The notes beneath the pieces are model-generated. The model was not told where the DNA came from, searched no databases, and worked only from the letters and a program-made list of their open reading frames with translations. This document shows, piece by piece, positions 58,001-64,000 of a stretch of 64,000 nt of DNA (the stretch's first letter is position 1; every line of letters starts with the position of its first letter). Source of the DNA: Mycteria americana (lineage: Eukaryota; Chordata; Aves; Ciconiiformes; Ciconiidae); contig NC_134373.1 of the NCBI RefSeq assembly GCF_035582795.1, forward strand, positions 9,721,501 to 9,785,500, written 5' to 3'. The translations under genes and the position numbers were made by a program.

Positions 58001-61000
58001 AATCCAGCCATCGATGAGATACTATCATGACTGCATCACAGACTTCACATCACTATGAAACAAGAACTATAAATCATTTCTAAAAAGAGAGGATATGCAT
58101 TAAAAAACATGTTTAAATTACGAATCAAATAAGAACTGTACAAAGTTCAAAAAAGTAAAACTAAGTGAAATAAATTAAGGCTCCCCCCTTATTATAATTT
58201 CAGATTATTTATAAATTCAGTACTGGAGGCAATCCTCACTAATCAGATTGTATTATCACCGAAGTAGGAAGCCCCTCCACCACACCAACCGTACACCTAC
58301 AGAGAGCAAAGCTTAAATACAAAGTTACCCACTTTTTTCCAAGCACAGCAGATCGGTATTCATAGAGCAACAATACAGACCAAATTCAAAGTTAGTCAGG
58401 TTTCAGTAAAGTTAAATTCAGTAGCTCCTCTTCAAACATTAAACTTGCTGCATTGTTATTGGCAACTGTGTGTGAAAGTTTTACTTGCACCAAAAAGACA
58501 GATTTGTACCTTTTTGTGACGGCTAGAATTTGAGACAGAAGCTATAAAGCCTGAAGATAAAAATTGGACCGACTGGGTCATTCTATCCTATCTCTGGAGA
58601 AATGTAATTCCTGCCATATTTCTCAAAATGCTTCCCCTTTTTATTTAAAAAAGAAATGCACCCTCACCCTCCAGATCAACTGTATTCAGAAGCCTTTTTC
58701 TTGAAGCATTTTTCTGATAGAAAACGTCACTTTGATGAAGCCAACGTCTTTTGCATTTCTGCAACATTTTTTGCATCTTTAGCCTAACATGACATTTCGT
58801 ATTGTTCACATCTTTTGTTAGTGCCAGAACATGACATGATAGCCTATCATATAAGATACACTAGTCAAAACAGATTATTTTTAAATGCATTGAGGCCAGA
58901 TGCTACTTTGTGTAGACTGAAGCAGCTTATCATCTTGCTTACTAGAAGCCTCCCAGTTGAACACTTGCTCTCCAACCTTTCCGTGGCTGGCAGGGAGATG
59001 CCGAGACAATGAGCTATTTCACTGCGGTAAGAAATTGGATCCTGAAAAGTTATCCAGTGTGACTAACCACCCACTCAGGGATCTTGCTTTTGCTGATGGA
59101 TTATCTGAAATTACCTGGATATTCTGAAATGTTAAATAAATTATTTAAAGCTATCTTGTCTAAATTCCTTAATATCTATGGCTGTTCCTGTCCTCCGTTA
59201 AGACGCAGTGGAAGAATTATTTCAAATATATTTTGTATTCTTTTTATTTTAATTTCTGGTTTAGCTATGCCTTTACTTCAAAGTTTTTGGAAGCTGAATG
59301 TGCACCATAGGATTCTCGGGTAAATATCTCAGTGAAGGCTGAAATTAAAAAGTCGAAAGAGTCTGCCCGGTTGCAGGACCTGACTCTGCAAGTGATGAGA
59401 AGAACGCAGCCAGATCCTTCTCTGGGCAGCCCTCACCGGTCCCCAGCTCCCATCTGAGCTAGTGTGGAGCTTCTGTTACACAACTGAACATGTGGAGTAG
59501 CTCCGCTGACAAACGAATAAATCCATTAGTGCCCTTGATGAAGATTATATGAAGTACCGCCTGGAGTGCCCAGAAAATTCTTTCCAGACATAAGTTCTTG
59601 CAATCCACTTTGGAGAAATTAGATAAAAATCTAGGCAAAAATAGGATTCTTACGTCCAAAAATTTACTGCCAAGCACTTAACAATCAGTTCTGCGGGGCT
59701 GATAATTCTGTCGTTCTTTAAGTTTGAATCAGTGAGACTTTCTAGGTGATTTCAGGCCAGGTAGAGGGCCACAGCCTGTAAATTCACATGTTAGAATTTT
59801 CACTGTTGTACAGCACATAATGTTGGAGCTTATGGAAATAACAACTGCCCATATGAGAAAATACTGGCTCATGTACAGTGTTAATACCTTGTGTACAGTC
59901 ATCACTGGACCAAGGGAGGTCCTGCAAATGCATATATATATATATATATATATGTATATTTCATCAAATAAGGGATGGGATGGTGAATGATGTGCAGTGA
60001 AAGCTATTTTGACACCTATCTCATTGGAAACAGTGGTTAAGGAGAATTGACTTACCTAATAATTTAATCTTTTAATACTGCTGAGGTCAGTCAAATTTGC
60101 AGCCAAAAGCTCTCGCTGATATTGAGGTAGTAACTCCTTATACATCACATTTTCGGAGGATTTATGAAGGGGGAAAGGGATTCTTGGGTCAAATGTATGT
60201 CCTTAACCTTCTCAACCCCCTTTGGAAGTGTGTCCCCCCCACTCCTTTTACCTCCTTGGCAGCTCACCCAAAGATATGCTGCAGACCATAGCATTGGGAA
60301 CCTACTTAACAAAGCTCTTCTGCTTTGCATGATAGAGACTTGGTGCAGCAATTCTTATTTGAAATCAAAGGTCCGGAGTGTATCAACCTGTGGAGCAAAG
60401 GTAGAGGATGCCCTGAGTTTTGTGGAAGAGCTTCAGTGATTGACTAGGGGTGGGAATCCGAATCCTGTGGATGAGCCTAGGGACAGTCTACGTGACTCAT
60501 CTTCAGTCTTCAGAGTCAGCCACTGTTGCTCTTTTGGGGGAAGAGGGAGCTTCCTCAGCCCAGCCATCTTTGCAGCATCTACAGAGGTTTGAAGGTCCCT
60601 CTGCAAAGTCAGGAGGAATGGGGTGGTAACGGTGTTGCTCCCTCTGAAAGTGCAGAATTGCTTTAGCAGGTTTTCTGGTACTTCCCCCTCTCTAATAGCA
60701 TTTAACAAGAATTGAGGTCCCACAGCAACTTATGAGGATGAAGTCCTTAAGCAGGCTTCCTACTTACTCATAATAAAGAAACGTGCTGATAAATCCCAGC
60801 TCAGACCCAGCCCTGATGAGAGAAAAGAGATTTCTCCCGAGTCTTTGTTCAACAGCTCCAGACACCCTGCCCTTGACAAAGCTGCCAGCAGCCACGCTGC
60901 CATCCACCACCACAGCCATACCTCGTCATTAACAGCTGCTCAGATCTGACCCATTAATTATCTTGACACAGTATGTTCCCTTCTTTTAAAACCCTTAAAA

Positions 61001-62342
61001 CCTTGCTCTTGATCTTACAAATATAGCGCCTCTTTACAACGAAGAAAATGCGCACGAGCAACTAACTCGCCTGAAAATCACTGTTTGGGTGGGCGTTGGA
61101 GTGAAAATTCAGAAGGAAGTGCTTGCTGCCGCTCGAGGGAGAGCTCACCAGCCCCCTCTCCCCAGAGCTGGGGGAAAGCGAGACACCCAATGTCAGCTGG
61201 CAGCGTCTGGCACCACTATGCTGCAGCCCCAGCCTACATTCATCCTGCAGCCACTCCAAGTACGAACTTCAAGCTAGTCTTTCCACATAAACTGCACAAA
61301 AAAAATACCATCCCCACATCAGCTCCTTTACCAAGAGGAAAAAAAGAAACGGAACTTTGTGAATTAAATCACATTCGCTTCTTTTCTCAGGCACAAAATA
61401 GGCTTGCTCAACACAGTAATTTATTAATTTTAAATGTCCCTATGCAAATGAGTTCCCTGGAATAAGATAACATCCACTTTCCTTTTTAAAAATAATCTAG
61501 TGCTTTTTATGTTTGAGATGATGGCAAGATGTCCTAGTGCACTTGGAAAAAAAATATTGTGCTCTGTCTTTTGCAGCAATGTATCGTAATTATTCAGCCT
61601 GCTGCCATAATTAATAATAGAAACCAATGAATTAAGACACTAATAATCCCCAGATGTTCAAATGGAGAACAAAATACTTTCAGCTTGTCAGCATATATAT
61701 GTGGGCTATGCTATATATGTTAAAGCTATCTCTGAACTTTTGAAATTGAGAAGTACTTTTATTGACATCATCTGTGAATGTATCTTCCTTCTTTGAAAAG
61801 ACTACTTGAAATTAGGCAACTTGTTAATCATTTTCCTGTACATAAAAAGACCATTTGTCTGCTGAGAACTGAACATAACCTTTTTTTTTTTTAACTTCAT
61901 TTGTTTTTTCAGTGGCCACAGTCTACCTGTATTCACTGGCTAGGCACAGATGCCTTACCCTAGAGACTGTCCAGACCCCTAGCAGCCGAGGCTCCTACAC
62001 GCGCGAGTAGGTACTACCAGGTACTACCAGCTACTGCAATACAAGGTGCAATACAATCCCAAAATAGCACAGCGATACAAGTACATGCTAGCAACCATTG
62101 CTCACACGTCTGAACAGGAACACCCAGCAATATTAGCCAAGCTGAAAGACAAAAGAAAAAATGCCATGTGGGCTAACGCGTTGCTCCAAACCAGCATTTT
62201 CTCAGTGTTCAGGTGCTCACAATAGGCACAGCTCCTCCCTGGGGTGACCATTTCATTCAGGGAGGTGAAGCAGGCTGTTTTCTCACCTCGCCTGACGTCC
62301 TCTGCTTCCCCCCCCCCCATTTCATCCTCTGACCCTACTGAC
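55099..62342 (-). other. TMEFF2: TMEFF2 upstream intron, no exon found
   Basis: I looked on the minus strand for the linker and follistatin exons of TMEFF2 and saw none. A (TA)n run lies at about 59932-59953, and short AGGTACTACC direct repeats lie near 62010-62030. Otherwise it is unique AT-rich intronic DNA. Confidence 0.65.
59932..59953 (+). repeat. (TA)n microsatellite
   Basis: About eleven TA units within the TMEFF2 intron. Confidence 0.9.
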
Positions 62343-62906
62343 TGTCGTGGTTTAACCCCAGCTGGCAACTAAGCCCCACACAGCCGCTCGCTCACTCCCC
62401 ACCAGTGGGATGGGGAGAGAATCAGAAGAGTAAATGGGAGAAAACTCGTGGGTTGAGACAAAGACAGTTCAACAGGGAAAGCAAAAGCCATGCACACAAG
62501 CAAAGCAAAGCAAGGAATTCCTTCACTCCTTCCCATGGGCAGGCAGGTGTTCAGCCATCTCCAGGAAAGCAGGGCTCCATCACACCTAACGGTGACTTGG
62601 GAAGACAAACACCATCACTCTGAACGTCCCCCCCTTCCTTCTTCTTCCCCAGCTTTATATGCTGAGCATGACGCCATATGGTATGGAATAGCCCTTTGGG
62701 CAGTTGGGATCAGCTGTCCCACCCGTGTCCCCTCCCAGCTTCTTCTGCACCTGGCAGAGCATGGGAAGCTGAAAAGTCCTTGACTAGTGCAGCAACAACT
62801 AAAACATCCCTGTGTTACCAACACTGTTTTCAGCACAAATCCCAAACATAGCCCCACACCAGCCACTATAAAGAAAATTAACTCTATCCCAGCTGAAACC
62901 AGGACA
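62343..62906 (-). mobile_element. Avian ERVL-type solo LTR (564 bp)
   Basis: The element starts TG and ends CA. On the minus strand it begins TGTCCTGGTTTCAGCTGGGA and ends AACCCCAGCTGG-type..CCACGACA; I recognise it as a high-copy LTR family of bird endogenous retroviruses (ERVL class). On that strand a TATA-like CATATAAAGC lies near 62655, and the usual polyadenylation region is near 62465 (AACTGTCTTTGTCTC). A near-perfect 5-bp target-site duplication flanks it (CTGAC at 62338-62342, CTGAG at 62907-62911), typical of ERVL. No internal retroviral genes remain, so it is a solo LTR left by recombination. Its sense is the same as TMEFF2 transcription. The frames within it (62102-62935) are not genes. 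Confidence 0.92.
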
Positions 62907-62911
62907 CTGAG

Positions 62912-64000
62912 GCCGTTGGTAAAAGCAGTGGTCACTGCTGTTTAAAGCAGGTGCTGCACAAGCACCTCCACACGTGATCTGAGGACATCAAGAGGTGATG
63001 CACCGACCTCTTCCTTCAGCAGCTTCACAGAGCGGTTCATCACTGCGCGCGAATGGCACCTGCCTGCTTTCAAGCCCAGTAAACTGGAAAGGGCTTCAGC
63101 TCCCCATATCGCCTCTGTGTTAGCTGTCACCAAGCCACCTCTCAATACTTTTGTGGATAAACTACACAGATGGAGCTCTTTAAGACCGCCGCCACAGGGG
63201 CTGGTCTCGAGGCCTGCGATCATTGCTACGGATGTGATTTAATGATGTGGGGCTGTATTGTGGATTTATCAAAGCCCTGGGTAAAGGGGCCCTTACAGTT
63301 TGTGCTTCCTTCTTTTGTGCCAGGATTGAATAAATCGGCGTTAACCCCATTCCTAGAATAGATTAAATCCCTCTTTGTGCTAACTCAGCTATCTTTGTTT
63401 TTGGCGTGCCGCTGATGTTCCCTTCACTCAGATCCCCTAAGAGAGATGCTGCCGGCCCCGTGAGAACGGCTTCCTCCCCCTTCAGAAACCAGCTATGTAA
63501 AGGAATAAAGTAGTAGTTTTTCTCCTTGCGTATGATCTCCTTAGGCAGCTTATGACAGAACCCTTAGAGGATGAGTTAACCTTATTATTATTGTAATTCT
63601 GTGTTGAAAAAAAGTTGGTGTCAGTTTAGAGATTTGTGAGGTTCCCTCCAATTAGGCTGCGTGCCTGAAGGCAGAGGGGCAAACACTGTATCCATCACAC
63701 GTGGCATGGCACGAGCGGAGCGGGCATCATCCCTCTGTGAGAAATTCTTCCCAACGGCTCGGCTGACGGCTCACTTCCCCTCCCATCCGCCTCTCCTCGA
63801 GCTACTCATTAGTGCCAACGCCGGAGGTGGTCAAAAATGGACAGTGGGAACCAGAACAAGGCTCCTCTCTATGTCCTCCCCTCTGAAAAAGTACGTCTGA
63901 GAGTTGCAATTTACTCTTTAATACCAGATTGAACAGAGATAGAAATACCATCCCGGTGCGTGGATGTTAGCGGCAGAAGATGCTTCTTTATATGACCAAA
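62912..64000 (-). other. TMEFF2: TMEFF2 intron continuing to window edge
   Basis: No exon, repeat family or RNA gene is recognised in these 1.1 kb. The open frames present are short and without splice context. Confidence 0.6.

Noticed and set aside
62102..62935. Frames across the ERVL LTR
   Set aside because: Solo LTRs carry no coding sequence, and the frames match no retroviral protein.

Overview
The window looks like nuclear DNA from a bird. Three things point there: (i) two vertebrate genes are split into exons with canonical GT-AG splice sites; (ii) there is a CR1-type retroposon fragment ending in the avian 8-bp ATTCTGTG-type tail; (iii) there is an ERVL-type solo LTR of a family I know as abundant in birds. 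Most of the sequence is non-coding. Only two genes can be supported, both on the minus strand, and no prokaryotic, viral-genome or CRISPR-like system is present.

Left part (1-18.8 kb): CAVIN2 (SDPR, cavin-2), complete as two coding exons. Exon 1 is 18401-18793 and exon 2 is 10217-11011, joined in phase 0 to give a 395-residue protein. The 3' UTR probably runs down to about 8.4-8.7 kb. The 7.4-kb intron holds two decayed MIR-like SINE relics (about 11.35-11.52 and 13.25-13.47 kb) and a ~40-bp-period minisatellite that nearly abuts the exon 1 splice donor. The promoter side is a CpG island with a perfect 21-bp GC inverted repeat, a G-quadruplex-prone run and, 0.6-0.9 kb upstream, a second, longer inverted repeat (63-nt arms).

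Middle (19-47.6 kb): intergenic DNA between the two genes. I find no coding exon in it. It alternates AT-rich blocks with GC/CpG-rich islands, and contains microsatellites, a CR1 fragment and short palindromes. Some blocks look like candidate regulatory elements, but that can only be settled by alignment.

Right part (47.6-64 kb): the 3' end of TMEFF2 (tomoregulin-2). It comprises the EGF-like exon (54975-55098), the EGF-end/transmembrane exon (53296-53454), the last coding exon (47966-48062) and a short 3' UTR to about 47.68 kb. The remaining 5' exons lie beyond the right edge. A 564-bp ERVL-type solo LTR sits in the upstream intron.

The order and orientation (CAVIN2 then TMEFF2, both minus) agree with what I recall of human chromosome 2q32, so this is conserved synteny with a shorter spacer. 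CAVIN2 makes a caveola coat protein and TMEFF2 a neural/prostate type I membrane protein. They are neighbours with no known shared pathway. The most unusual material is structural DNA around the CAVIN2 first exon, not a new gene system.
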